Source: a virus. Taken from it: a stretch of 64,000 bases of DNA. The notes below the pieces were generated by a model. That model did not search any database. It worked only from the letters and a program-made list of their open reading frames with translations, and was not told the origin of the DNA. The position numbers and the translations under genes were made by a program. This document shows, piece by piece, positions 52,456 through 59,561 of this stretch (its first letter is position 1; every line of letters starts with the position of its first letter). The DNA lies in IMG/VR virus record IMGVR_UViG_3300044949_002421, positions 1-64,000 of that record. One strand, given 5' to 3'.

Positions 52456-52830
52456 ATGAAGCCCAAATACGAAATACTAGATATCGCCTGCCGCTACATC
52501 AAACAACGCACCGGCAAGGACAGCCCAACCGACGAATCCTGCCTGATCCTTTCCTTGATGGAGAGGGTGCTAATTGCCGCTGAAGAGGTGGAGAAAAAGA
52601 CTCCCCTGCACTCCACCGCTCTTGAGGTGGCCTACCTTCTCTTCTTTTTATCCATCTCGGTCTCCACCAAGAAGGGCCTGAGCCGCTGGGGGAACATGAT
52701 GTCGGGAGTCACGATGGCCGAAACTCCCCCGATCAAGGGCGAGCCAAAGTTCTTTTCCGAGATGCGCCAATACGGGAGCGGACTCAGGGACGGCTACTAT
52801 GACTTGGTCAAAAGGGCTTCGGCTGGGTGA
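52456..52830 (+). CDS. hypothetical protein (first of early operon)
   Basis: 124 residues. 'SCLILSLMERVLIAAEEVEKKTPLHSTALEVAYLLFFLSISVSTKKG' is helical with a hydrophobic core, but not obviously membrane-bound. The next gene's GTG overlaps its stop (GTGA). Unknown. Confidence 0.55.
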   Translation: MKPKYEILDIACRYIKQRTGKDSPTDESCLILSLMERVLIAAEEVEKKTPLHSTALEVAYLLFFLSISVSTKKGLSRWGNMMSGVTMAETPPIKGEPKFFSEMRQYGSGLRDGYYDLVKRASAG

Positions 52831-53129
52831 AGCGATGCTTTCTCAAGCGCAAAACCCCGCTCAAGCGGTCTGGGAGGCTTCGTCCCTTTACCCAGAAGCG
52901 CAAAGGCCAGTTGGATACCTACAGAAAGTTAAGACTTTCCTATCTAAAAAAGTTCCCTTTCTGCCGTCTTTGCGGAAAGAAGGCGACCCAAGTTCACCAC
53001 AAACGGGGGCGTATCGGGTGGCGTCTTTGCGCCGAGGAATTCTTCATGGCGATCTGCCAAGGCTGTCACGCCGACATCCACGCCAATGGAAGATGGGCCA
53101 GACAAAAAGGCTTCATCCTTCCCGCCTAA
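52827..53129 (+). CDS. HNH-like zinc protein
   Basis: 100 residues, GTG start. Basic N-terminus, then 'CRLCG' (Cys46, Cys49), 'QVHHKRG' (His57, His58), 'CQGCHADIH' (Cys77, Cys80, His81, His85). Two C-x2-C pairs around the HH motif define an HNH endonuclease fold. It may be a packaging-associated nicking enzyme or a homing-type nuclease; freestanding early position favours neither. Confidence 0.75.
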   Translation: MKRCFLKRKTPLKRSGRLRPFTQKRKGQLDTYRKLRLSYLKKFPFCRLCGKKATQVHHKRGRIGWRLCAEEFFMAICQGCHADIHANGRWARQKGFILPA

Positions 53130-53130
53130 G

Positions 53131-53460
53131 ATGAGACGCAGGGGCTTTTGCGGAAGTTCGATGCAGGGAGACTCCCACAGGGTTGCCTCTGCCCTCACGG
53201 CCAAGATCCAGCTTTCCCACTACGGGATGCGCCCAACCCGTGGGGTCATGAAGTCCATGGAAAGGCGGGCCAAGCGCCATGCCAAGGCCGATCACCTATG
53301 GTGCAAGCAGGACACCCCAGAACTTAGTTTCGCCTTGGTCGACAAAGACAGAAACATCATGAAGTTTTCGATGATGACCTACGTCGAGTCGTTTAAGCGC
53401 AACAGGGTCATGAAGGGATTTGGATTTGCTTGGGTCAGATGCGACAGGAGGAACAAATGA
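53131..53460 (+). CDS. hypothetical basic protein
   Basis: 109 residues from ATG 53131, one base after the HNH stop. Arg/Lys/His-rich (MERRAKRHAKADHLWCKQ). Unknown. The next start overlaps its stop. Confidence 0.5.
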   Translation: MRRRGFCGSSMQGDSHRVASALTAKIQLSHYGMRPTRGVMKSMERRAKRHAKADHLWCKQDTPELSFALVDKDRNIMKFSMMTYVESFKRNRVMKGFGFAWVRCDRRNK

Positions 53461-53804
53461 GCTACGAAATCGACGACGCGCCGGACCCGATCCGTGCGCT
53501 TAACTGGATGCGGGACAACGCCGAAAAGCTGGCCAACGCAAAGGCAGAACGGGCCTACATCGAGCAGTTCATCAAAAGCAAAAAGGCCATGCTCATGCAA
53601 CAAGTGTCGGAAAACTCCCCCACCCTAGCCGCACAGGAACGGGAAGCCTTGGCCCACCCAGAATACCTTGAGCTCCTTAAGGCCCACAAAGAGGCCGTGT
53701 TTATTGAGGAGAAGGTCAAAGCCTTGATGACAGCCGCACAAAATCAGATCGAAATCTGGCGAACCCTAGAAAGCACCAAGAGGGCCGAGCTCAAGGCGTT
53801 TTGA
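53457..53804 (+). CDS. coiled-coil early protein
   Basis: 115 residues from ATG 53457. Almost entirely helix: 'NWMRDNAEKLANAKAERAYIEQFIKSKKAML', 'EREALAHPEYLELLKAHKEAVFIEEKVKALM', then 'WRTLESTKRAEL'. This composition and order resemble a widespread small phage coiled-coil protein of unknown role. Confidence 0.55.
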   Translation: MSYEIDDAPDPIRALNWMRDNAEKLANAKAERAYIEQFIKSKKAMLMQQVSENSPTLAAQEREALAHPEYLELLKAHKEAVFIEEKVKALMTAAQNQIEIWRTLESTKRAELKAF

Positions 53805-54343
53805 TGGAAAAGGTCGACCTAGCCGTTACCGCCGGCGAACAGGGCCGTGAGGACACCCAATGGTTCACCCAAGGGCTGGCCGCAGCCCTATGCTCTCCCC
53901 TGCCCATGCCCAACCGGCTTTGGCTGGATGTCGGGGCCGGCCTTGGGAGGTCAAGGGAACGTATTGAGCCACATGGGTTTCGTGTCATCACTCAAGACCC
54001 TGCTCCGGATCTTCCGGTCGACACCGATCAGCCGCTTGAAAAAATCTATGGCGAGTTTGGGGTCGTCTCAGCGTTCGATGTCATCGAGCACGTTAAGGAC
54101 GTTCCGGCTTTCTCCAAGGAGCTCTCAAGGCTCAGTTGCGGGTATGTGGCCATCTCCGCCCCATTCGATGCAGACAGCACCTACCACTTCCAAGTCTTCA
54201 CACCGCAATCCCTGCTTCAGCAAACATCCTCAATCGGGACACTTGTGCTGGCTTACGAGCTGGGCGAAGGCTGGGTCAGGCGGATGGACCACCGCATCAA
54301 GGAAGGCTTTGGTGCCCTGCTTATATACAGCGTGGGTAATTAG
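53804..54343 (+). CDS. SAM-dependent methyltransferase (class I)
   Basis: 179 residues. Motif I 'LDVGAGLGRS' (Asp42-Ser50), 'ITQDPAP' after strand 2, 'SAFDVIEHVKD' (Phe91-Asp99) after strand 4, 'YVAISAPF' later: the Methyltransf_11/23-type layout. The second motif is typical of small-molecule, lipid or protein methylation, not of DNA methyltransferases (no DPPY or PC motif). Its last codons run through the start signal of the next gene. Confidence 0.78.
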   Translation: MEKVDLAVTAGEQGREDTQWFTQGLAAALCSPLPMPNRLWLDVGAGLGRSRERIEPHGFRVITQDPAPDLPVDTDQPLEKIYGEFGVVSAFDVIEHVKDVPAFSKELSRLSCGYVAISAPFDADSTYHFQVFTPQSLLQQTSSIGTLVLAYELGEGWVRRMDHRIKEGFGALLIYSVGN

Positions 54344-54346
54344 GTC
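54325..54346 (+). promoter_or_regulatory. A-box/TAATT start signal (5), weak A-box
   Basis: ATACA (C at 54328), TAATT at 54337, ATG 54347. Spacings 9 and 10 hold although the A-run is broken. Confidence 0.7.
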
Positions 54347-54451
54347 ATGAGAGCCGTCTTTTATGCGTTCTGGTTCAACCTTGGATTCATGGTCGGGCTG
54401 TTGCTGACCTTGGTGCCAATCCTCCTTATCCGGGGGATCTTCAAAATATGA
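54347..54451 (+). CDS. small membrane protein
   Basis: 34 residues (MRAVFYAFWF...), one hydrophobic span covering most of it (NLGFMVGLLLTLVPILLI). Has the start signal. Followed by a gene in an ATGA overlap. Confidence 0.6.
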   Translation: MRAVFYAFWFNLGFMVGLLLTLVPILLIRGIFKI

Positions 54452-54621
54452 TCGTCTCCCCCTCCAGACTCAAGAGGGTCGCCTTGGAGATTGCCGCACG
54501 ACGGCACCACAAGTTCACGCGCATATCCCGTGAGTTTATCGAGAAGGCTGACCGCCATCTTGTGCATTGGATCGAGTCCCACATCAGCTCGCTCCCTTCC
54601 AAGGGAAAGACAATCAAATGA
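54448..54621 (+). CDS. small basic protein
   Basis: 57 residues (MIVSPSRLKRVALEIA...), Arg/His/Lys-rich, helical. Coupled by ATGA overlaps at both ends. Unknown. Confidence 0.55.
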   Translation: MIVSPSRLKRVALEIAARRHHKFTRISREFIEKADRHLVHWIESHISSLPSKGKTIK

Positions 54622-54713
54622 CTGAACTAGACAAACAAGTGGCGTTTGCCCACCGGTGCTACATCGCCGGCATTGTCGTGGGCGCCCTGCTCGGTTCTCT
54701 TGCCCTGCTTTGA
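54618..54713 (+). CDS. small membrane protein
   Basis: 31 residues (MTELDKQVAFAHRC...), C-terminal half a hydrophobic span (IAGIVVGALLGSLALL). ATGA overlap with the previous gene. Confidence 0.5.
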   Translation: MTELDKQVAFAHRCYIAGIVVGALLGSLALL

Positions 54714-55000
54714 GACAGGGTTCCAAGGTTGTCTGCGTCGATGACCGGTTCCCTCCGGAGATATTTATCTACTACACCCAGCTGCCCATCAAGGATCGCA
54801 CCTACACCATCAGGGACATGGGGGTGGGAATTTCTCACAAGGGCGAGGTCGGGGAGATCGTCGTTTACCTAAACGAGCTGACCAACCCAGCATCGAACAA
54901 GCCCCCTCACCCCGAGCGTGGCTTCGCACAATGGAGGTTTCGAGAGATCGAGCCCCCCGCCGAGGTCGAGGAGGAGCAAGTCTTAGAACAAGTCGGGTAA
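54710..55000 (+). CDS. hypothetical acidic protein
   Basis: 96 residues, likely TTG start overlapping the previous TGA (TTGA); an upstream ATG at 54656 lies inside the preceding gene. 'VVCVDDRFPPEIFIYY' then 'KDRTYTIRDMG' is a beta pattern with an Asp/Glu-rich C-terminus. Resembles small SH3-like phage proteins that begin 'VvCvdd'. Confidence 0.55.
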   Translation: MRQGSKVVCVDDRFPPEIFIYYTQLPIKDRTYTIRDMGVGISHKGEVGEIVVYLNELTNPASNKPPHPERGFAQWRFREIEPPAEVEEEQVLEQVG

Positions 55001-55007
55001 TTGGGGC
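54987..55007 (+). promoter_or_regulatory. A-box/TAATT start signal (6)
   Basis: GAACA (C at 54989), TAATT at 54998, ATG 55008. The TAA of TAATT is also the stop of the previous gene. Confidence 0.75.
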
Positions 55008-55325
55008 ATGGAATGGGAAACAGTTGGAAGGCATAAGCTAAAAAGCTTCAAAAACAGCCCTTGGGTCATGGTCAAAAGGCGGGTCAAGATCCGGAAAGCC
55101 AAAAACCTCTGGGATTGCTACTGGTATAACACCCGAGCCCGCATCTTCACCAAATACATGGCGGAGCCCAGCTACAAAAGGGCTACAGGAAAAAAGGGCA
55201 TGGAGCTGGCCTCTTCCCTGCTCCTCTGTCTAGACCCAGCCGACGAATGGGCTCACCCCCGCCAGTCTGTCCGCTTTTTCCGTGGGATAGGCCAGATGGA
55301 GCTTTTCAAAAAACAAAGGGAGTAA
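55008..55325 (+). CDS. hypothetical basic protein
   Basis: 105 residues, Lys/Arg/Trp-rich (KNSPWVMVKRRVKIRKAKNLWDCYWY). The stop is shared with the next start signal (TAATT). Unknown. Confidence 0.5.
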   Translation: MEWETVGRHKLKSFKNSPWVMVKRRVKIRKAKNLWDCYWYNTRARIFTKYMAEPSYKRATGKKGMELASSLLLCLDPADEWAHPRQSVRFFRGIGQMELFKKQRE

Positions 55326-55332
55326 TTGAGTC
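55308..55332 (+). promoter_or_regulatory. A-box/TAATT start signal (7)
   Basis: AAAAAAC (C at 55314), TAATT at 55323, ATG 55333. The TAA again ends the upstream gene. Confidence 0.85.
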
Positions 55333-56001
55333 ATGCCAAACCACATCACAAACAAACTGACAATAATGGACGGGAAGCTCGGAAGCATCAAAGAGAGGCT
55401 GAAATACTATGTCTCCAAGGATGATGACGGCAAAGAGAGCATCGACTTCAACAGGGTCATTCGGATGCCCCCTTCCCTTCAAATCACCGCCGGCGGCTCG
55501 GTTGACGAGGCCATGGCTGCAATCAAGGAGGACACAAAGTTCTTTGCCGAGAGGTTTGAATGGTGGAGCGGCAAGGGCTCATGGCTTGAGACAGAGGGCA
55601 TCAAAACCCCCAAGGACTTGATGGAATACAAGCGGAGGACGCTTTCCAAAGAGGCTCTGGAGGAAGGCAGGAAGGCCATCGAGAACCTCAAGAAATACGG
55701 CCACAAAGACTGGTATGGCTGGTGTTGCGACAAGTGGGGGACGAAATGGAACTCCTACGACACAACTTGGGATGACAGCGAGGTGACCTTCCTCACCGCT
55801 TGGGCTCCCCCCGATCCGGTCATCCAGAAGATGGCGGACGAGACCGGACTCACCATCCAGAACGAATGGTGGGACGAGGGAGACCCCGACAACATCGAAA
55901 TCTCCATCTTCAGTCCGGAGATTGACGGGATCAAACCGGAATACGCCCCGATCCGCCGAAAGAGGAATTCAAACAAGCGATGGGTGGTCGCACTTCCATA
56001 A
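55333..56001 (+). CDS. YubB/DUF1281-like protein
   Basis: 222 residues. 'MPNHITNKLTIM', 'IDFNRVIRMP', 'YGHKDWYGWCCDKWGTKWNSYD' and 'VTFLTAWAPPDPVIQKMADETG' match the YubB ferredoxin-like family (DUF1281) found on plasmids and phages. Function unknown. Full length. Confidence 0.78.
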   Translation: MPNHITNKLTIMDGKLGSIKERLKYYVSKDDDGKESIDFNRVIRMPPSLQITAGGSVDEAMAAIKEDTKFFAERFEWWSGKGSWLETEGIKTPKDLMEYKRRTLSKEALEEGRKAIENLKKYGHKDWYGWCCDKWGTKWNSYDTTWDDSEVTFLTAWAPPDPVIQKMADETGLTIQNEWWDEGDPDNIEISIFSPEIDGIKPEYAPIRRKRNSNKRWVVALP

Positions 56002-56022
56002 AACAAGAAAGGTAATTGAGTT
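56000..56022 (+). promoter_or_regulatory. A-box/TAATT start signal (8)
   Basis: AAAAC (C at 56004), TAATT at 56013, ATG 56023. Confidence 0.85.
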
Positions 56023-56424
56023 ATGACAGCACTAGAACTTATCAGATCGAAACAGAGGATGGAAAAAGCGGCCAAGGATCACGCCGAGGCCGTCAAGCAA
56101 CGGCAGGAGGAGGAGGATGCTGAAAAGTTTGCCCCACTCAAAAAGATATATGAAGAGGTAAGGCATCTCCCCGCAAAGCCAAGATACAATCACTCTAACT
56201 CTTGCACCGAAACAATTAAGGGTATGTGGGAGAGCAGGCTCACTCCCCGCCACATTGAGTTCTGGAATGACATTGGCGGTGGAGGAGGGTGGAACCTTAC
56301 GGCTGAAGGCGGAACAATCTACCTAGTCGATCACTATCGGGACATTGGCAAGACCGAGGATATCGAGGAGGCCAAGGGATGGCTGGTCGAGAAGCTCGCC
56401 ACAATGCTGGAGGATGAGAAATGA
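56023..56424 (+). CDS. hypothetical protein
   Basis: 133 residues. Charged helical N-terminus, then 'WNDIGGGGGWNLTAEGGTIYLVDHYRDIG' (Gly-rich, beta). The ATGA overlap with a 14-codon frame follows. Unknown. Confidence 0.5.
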   Translation: MTALELIRSKQRMEKAAKDHAEAVKQRQEEEDAEKFAPLKKIYEEVRHLPAKPRYNHSNSCTETIKGMWESRLTPRHIEFWNDIGGGGGWNLTAEGGTIYLVDHYRDIGKTEDIEEAKGWLVEKLATMLEDEK

Positions 56425-56465
56425 GCATCTGCAAAAAGAAACAACAAACGGAAGCGATGAAATGA
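56421..56465 (+). CDS. 14-codon linking open frame
   Basis: MSICKKKQQTEAMK, with ATGA overlaps on both sides. It may be a coupling peptide that carries ribosomes from the gene at 56023 to the one at 56462, or a chance frame. Confidence 0.35.
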   Translation: MSICKKKQQTEAMK

Positions 56466-56608
56466 AACAAGCATTAACAAAAATAGTTAAACTGATTGAG
56501 GGCTGGGCAGACGATCAAAAACAAAGGCACGAAGATGTCCTGCTCAAGATTCTAAATACGGCATTAAAAGCCTTAAACCCGAAGCCGAAAAACAAGCGGG
56601 GTAATTAG
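56462..56608 (+). CDS. small hypothetical protein
   Basis: 48 residues (MKQALTKIVKLIEGWADDQK...), helical. Stop lies in the next start signal. Unknown. A longer in-frame start at 56414 is possible. Confidence 0.5.
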   Translation: MKQALTKIVKLIEGWADDQKQRHEDVLLKILNTALKALNPKPKNKRGN

Positions 56609-56612
56609 GTAT
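56588..56612 (+). promoter_or_regulatory. A-box/TAATT start signal (9)
   Basis: AAAAAC (C at 56593), TAATT at 56602, ATG 56613: 11 nt, one more than usual. Confidence 0.8.
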
Positions 56613-56664
56613 ATGAAAACAATCAATCTGGACGGATTCAAGGAGCATAAGCCATCCCGCAAGA
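56602..56664 (+). repeat. direct repeat, copy 1 (with 57105-57166)
   Basis: From TAATT through codon 17 of the gene at 56613, this copy is nearly identical to 57105-57166: signal core, then MKTINLDGF-EHKPSRKK. The second copy starts the longer gene. A local duplication is the simplest explanation. Confidence 0.8.
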
Positions 56665-56714
56665 AGGGGGCGGGAAATAAACAAACAACAAAGAAAGGAA
56701 ACACACACAAATGA
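56613..56714 (+). CDS. truncated paralogue of the gene at 57115
   Basis: 33 residues. The first 18 (MKTINLDGFKEHKPSRKK) differ from the gene at 57115 only at residue 10; the rest is unrelated (GAGNKQTTKKGNTHK). The next gene overlaps it by ATGA. Probably a remnant of a duplication that still carries a working start signal. Confidence 0.55.
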   Translation: MKTINLDGFKEHKPSRKKGAGNKQTTKKGNTHK

Positions 56715-56926
56715 AAACGACGCAACCAGCCGAAGCGATGACGGCCAAAGATCATCTTCGCATTAAAGAATTGTTGGAAACTATTTCGACGCTTCGTTCT
56801 GCTCTCGACGAGTGTCTTGACTTTGTTCAGCAGGAACACGACTACGACAATCCGAGCGGAACAACTGCTCGCCTCATGTCGGAAATTGATGAGGCGATCT
56901 GGCAAGCTGATGAGGTGACAAAATGA
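56711..56926 (+). CDS. hypothetical helical protein
   Basis: 71 residues (MKTTQPAEAM...), acidic helix bundle pattern (LETISTLRSALDECLDFVQQEHDYD). Starts in an ATGA overlap. Unknown. Confidence 0.5.
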   Translation: MKTTQPAEAMTAKDHLRIKELLETISTLRSALDECLDFVQQEHDYDNPSGTTARLMSEIDEAIWQADEVTK

Positions 56927-57111
56927 AATACTTACACGCCTTTGATCTTGCATCTTGCGTGGAAAACGAACACGAAGACTTTTACAACACGCCCAAAGGG
57001 GAACTTATCAATGCGATGAGGGCAAGGCTGTCCGGCCTAACGGACGAAGAGGTCTTTGATGCGTTTGGCCACATTGAAACTAATTGCATTGAAAACAAGG
57101 AGACTAATTAG
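56923..57111 (+). CDS. small acidic protein
   Basis: 62 residues. 'NTPKGELINAMRARLSGLTDEEVFDAFGHIE' helical and acidic. Starts in an ATGA overlap; its stop falls in the next start signal. Unknown. Confidence 0.5.
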   Translation: MKYLHAFDLASCVENEHEDFYNTPKGELINAMRARLSGLTDEEVFDAFGHIETNCIENKETN

Positions 57112-57114
57112 ATC
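57092..57114 (+). promoter_or_regulatory. A-box/TAATT start signal (10)
   Basis: AAAAC (C at 57096), TAATT at 57105, ATG 57115. GG before TAATT is replaced by AC. Confidence 0.8.
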
Positions 57115-57705
57115 ATGAAAACAATCAATCTGGACGGATTCACCGAACACAAGCCATCCCGCAAGAAGGAACCCAAGCCCCTTCTGAAGGTCGATGGCAA
57201 GCCCGTGACAACCTTTGTGAAGGCCAAGCAAGCCTTTGACCACGCCGAGTCCGACCTTCGCAAGGCCAAGGAAGACCTGCTGGATGCGGCATCCCTCGAA
57301 TTCTGGCGCATGAACCACGCCCGAACCACGGCTGGCGAGCTTCCCGCATCCACCGCCGAGATGCAGGGTGAGGACTGCACGGCAAAGATCACGATGGCGA
57401 GAATGTATCCCGCCGTCACAGGCGAGGAGGTTTTGTCGGTATTGCCCAAGCCAATCTTCGAGACTGCCTTTCAGCAGAGCTTCGATTTCAAAATTGATGG
57501 CTCCAAGCTGAATCCCGAAACCGCTGGCGAGTTTGTCACCGAGCTTCGGATGCTTGTCGAAAAGCACCGCAGTTCACAGGCGATCACAATCAAGCGTGGA
57601 TTTCAGCCCACCGAGCAGTTCCACCTTGAGCGACACAAGATTCTGAAGCCAGAGCAGAACCTACAACTTCAGTCGGTTTGCCCTGCGAGAATCTATGTCA
57701 GTTGA
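57115..57705 (+). CDS. hypothetical protein of the amidoligase operon
   Basis: 196 residues. Short basic head shared with the truncated copy at 56613, a coiled-coil (VKAKQAFDHAESDLRKAKEDLLDAAS), then a mixed alpha/beta half ('LPKPIFETAFQQSFDFKIDGSKL'). No family recognised. It overlaps the nucleotidyltransferase by 11 nt and so is probably made with it; it may be a scaffold or substrate protein. Confidence 0.5.
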   Translation: MKTINLDGFTEHKPSRKKEPKPLLKVDGKPVTTFVKAKQAFDHAESDLRKAKEDLLDAASLEFWRMNHARTTAGELPASTAEMQGEDCTAKITMARMYPAVTGEEVLSVLPKPIFETAFQQSFDFKIDGSKLNPETAGEFVTELRMLVEKHRSSQAITIKRGFQPTEQFHLERHKILKPEQNLQLQSVCPARIYVS

Positions 57706-58291
57706 ATCAGCCACCACCCTGCTCACGAAGTCGCCGAGGCTACCGCTCCGACCCTACTCCTGCATCACGGCACTTCAGTTGCAGTCTTTTTGCGACTGGA
57801 GTTTTGAGCCGAAGATAAACGGATGGAGGTGCGTTGTGGATGCCGAGCGTGGAAGGGTGATTTCACGGCACGGCACAACCTTTGCCGAGTCGGGACACAT
57901 ACTGGACATAGTCTCCAACACGCCGACCCTTGCCGGTCTCGGTTTACTCGACTGCGAGTTCCTTGGAAGGAGAACCAAGGCTGGCAAGGGATCGGTTGTG
58001 GTGATGGATGTTATGGATTCCACCCTCCCCTATCTGGAAAGACGCACCATGCTCGACAGCCTTTGCGAAGTCCCGCTGGACGACATCCCCACAAACGCAA
58101 TCCTCCGATTCCCCGCCTACACACAGGAACAGGCCAGAATGATCCTTGAGGATATGCGGGAGGTGAATGACCGCCGTTGCGAGGTGATTTGGGAGGGTTT
58201 TGTGGCCAAGCACAACGCCTCGCCCTACCCACGCAAATACGACCAGAACGAATGTCGCTACTGGGCGAAAGCCCGACTCCTCACCGCATAA
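57695..58291 (+). CDS. minimal ATP-dependent ligase-like nucleotidyltransferase
   Basis: 198 residues. Motif I 'EPKINGWR' (Lys40 nucleophile, Arg45), 'SRHGT' (Arg58), motif III 'LLDCEFLG' (Glu88), 'VVMDVMD' (Asp105), motif IV 'EGFVAK' (Glu167-Lys172) and motif V 'YWAKAR' (Lys192) are all present in order: the covalent AMP/GMP transferase fold of ATP-dependent DNA/RNA ligases and capping enzymes. It ends right after motif V, so the usual OB-fold is missing. In motif I the common Asp is Asn (K-I-N-G). It may be a small nick-sealing ligase, or a nucleotidyltransferase acting with the amidoligase next to it. Confidence 0.8.
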   Translation: MSVESATTLLTKSPRLPLRPYSCITALQLQSFCDWSFEPKINGWRCVVDAERGRVISRHGTTFAESGHILDIVSNTPTLAGLGLLDCEFLGRRTKAGKGSVVVMDVMDSTLPYLERRTMLDSLCEVPLDDIPTNAILRFPAYTQEQARMILEDMREVNDRRCEVIWEGFVAKHNASPYPRKYDQNECRYWAKARLLTA

Positions 58292-58292
58292 C

Positions 58293-58314
58293 AAACACGC
58301 CGGGTAATTGAGCC
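58293..58314 (+). promoter_or_regulatory. A-box/TAATT start signal (11)
   Basis: AAACA (C at 58296), TAATT at 58305, GTG start 58315. The only member with GTG. Confidence 0.8.
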
Positions 58315-59538
58315 GTGAAGAGGCTCACACTCGGAGGATTCAAAAGAAAGTTCGGCATCACAGGGCTGGACGAAATCGACTCCGACCCAAACACCCTCAC
58401 CGCCTACATCAAGACCCTTCGGGAATATGCGGACGGCGGGTGGATGGAGCAAACCGAGCCAGAAAACTTGGAAAACGGGATCAAACCCAAAAACACAGGG
58501 GGTAATTCTGGCATGAGATTAAGCAAACAACTCCGTGATAGGTGGTATGCACGATGCCTTAACATCAGCGTCAACGAGCTGGACAAGGAAAAGAAACGCT
58601 GGGAAACCCGCAGGGAGAACTGGGGCAAGCTATCCTTTGTCCGACACAACCTGAAGGCCAACAAGGTCAATCCGACCATCGAGGAAAAATACTTCGAGAC
58701 CTTTAAGGGCGACCTTTGCTCGGTTGAGTTGGAATGCGTTTTCGAGAGTGCCGAGATGATCCCCAGCCTCAAATCCGTTGGACGCTACTTGGTCGACAAG
58801 GAGGATGACGGCTCCTTGGAGTATTATCCCCAGCGGGAGGATCGAAACAGGGACGAGGACAACGAGGACGAGTCGGAATGCTCGGATGACTGGGGTGCCG
58901 CCGAGTTCAAAGTCACCTTCCGGCACGAGCGTCCCCTCCGACTCCGATCCGTTGTGGACAAGCTGAATGCTTGCGGTGCGGAGGTGAACACCACTTGCGG
59001 AATGCACCTTCACCTCGACCAGCGGGGCATCTCCTCTGCGATGGCCAGCAAGCGAGCCAAGCGTCTTATCAAATGCCTTCCCGCATTGACGCAGATTGTG
59101 GCTCCCAGCCGTCTTCGAAATAGCTACTGCCATATCAACCGCCCGATCCGTAGGGGCGTGAACTATCGCCACCAGACCAACCGCTACTTGGCGATTAACC
59201 ACGCTTCCGCCTACCTCGAACACACGACAACCGAGAACAGGCTACACGGCGGGACGCTGGACTTCTGGAAAATTATGGGATGGGTCGATCTGAACAAATG
59301 GATTATGCGGTCGGCCGAGGTCGATGCAGTCGCCGATGCCAACAGCCTACGCCATCCAGAGGGCGAGATTAGCGTCAGCTTCGATGACATGATTCGGTTC
59401 AAAACGCTCCCCGAAACGATCCGCAGTTATATGTGGAGACGCTATCGCCAGTTTCACCCCGCCGAGGCCATTACCCTTCGGGAGAAGTTGCTTCGGGAAG
59501 ACCAACACAGGCTTACGGATGGCTACGCCGTCAGCTGA
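58315..59538 (+). CDS. amidoligase (Amidoligase_2 family) with N-terminal extension
   Basis: 407 residues from GTG 58315. From about residue 142, 'CSVELECVFES' (the family opening GVEIE), 'FRHERPLRLRSVVDKLNACGAEVNTTCGMHLHLD' (the CG-x-H-x-H motif), 'LRNSYCHIN', and 'NHASAYLEHTTTENRLHGGTLDFWKIMGWVDLNKWIM' (the closing E-x-R..GTLD element) are the hallmarks of the phage/plasmid amidoligases: glutamine synthetase-like enzymes thought to join amines or ammonia to carboxylates. The first 66 residues could be a separate gene: a second start signal lies in frame at 58489-58512 before ATG 58513. The glutaminase gene follows. Confidence 0.82.
   Translation: MKRLTLGGFKRKFGITGLDEIDSDPNTLTAYIKTLREYADGGWMEQTEPENLENGIKPKNTGGNSGMRLSKQLRDRWYARCLNISVNELDKEKKRWETRRENWGKLSFVRHNLKANKVNPTIEEKYFETFKGDLCSVELECVFESAEMIPSLKSVGRYLVDKEDDGSLEYYPQREDRNRDEDNEDESECSDDWGAAEFKVTFRHERPLRLRSVVDKLNACGAEVNTTCGMHLHLDQRGISSAMASKRAKRLIKCLPALTQIVAPSRLRNSYCHINRPIRRGVNYRHQTNRYLAINHASAYLEHTTTENRLHGGTLDFWKIMGWVDLNKWIMRSAEVDAVADANSLRHPEGEISVSFDDMIRFKTLPETIRSYMWRRYRQFHPAEAITLREKLLREDQHRLTDGYAVS
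58489..58512 (+). promoter_or_regulatory. in-frame internal A-box/TAATT start signal (12)
   Basis: AAAAAC (C at 58494), TAATT at 58503, ATG 58513; spacings 9 and 10. It lies inside an open frame that continues on both sides. Translated, the signal gives N-T-G-G-N-S-G. Confidence 0.8.
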
Positions 59539-59561
59539 AAAACAGAAAGGATAATTAAGTT
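59538..59561 (+). promoter_or_regulatory. A-box/TAATT start signal (13)
   Basis: AAAAAC (C at 59543), TAATT at 59552, ATG 59562. Confidence 0.85.
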
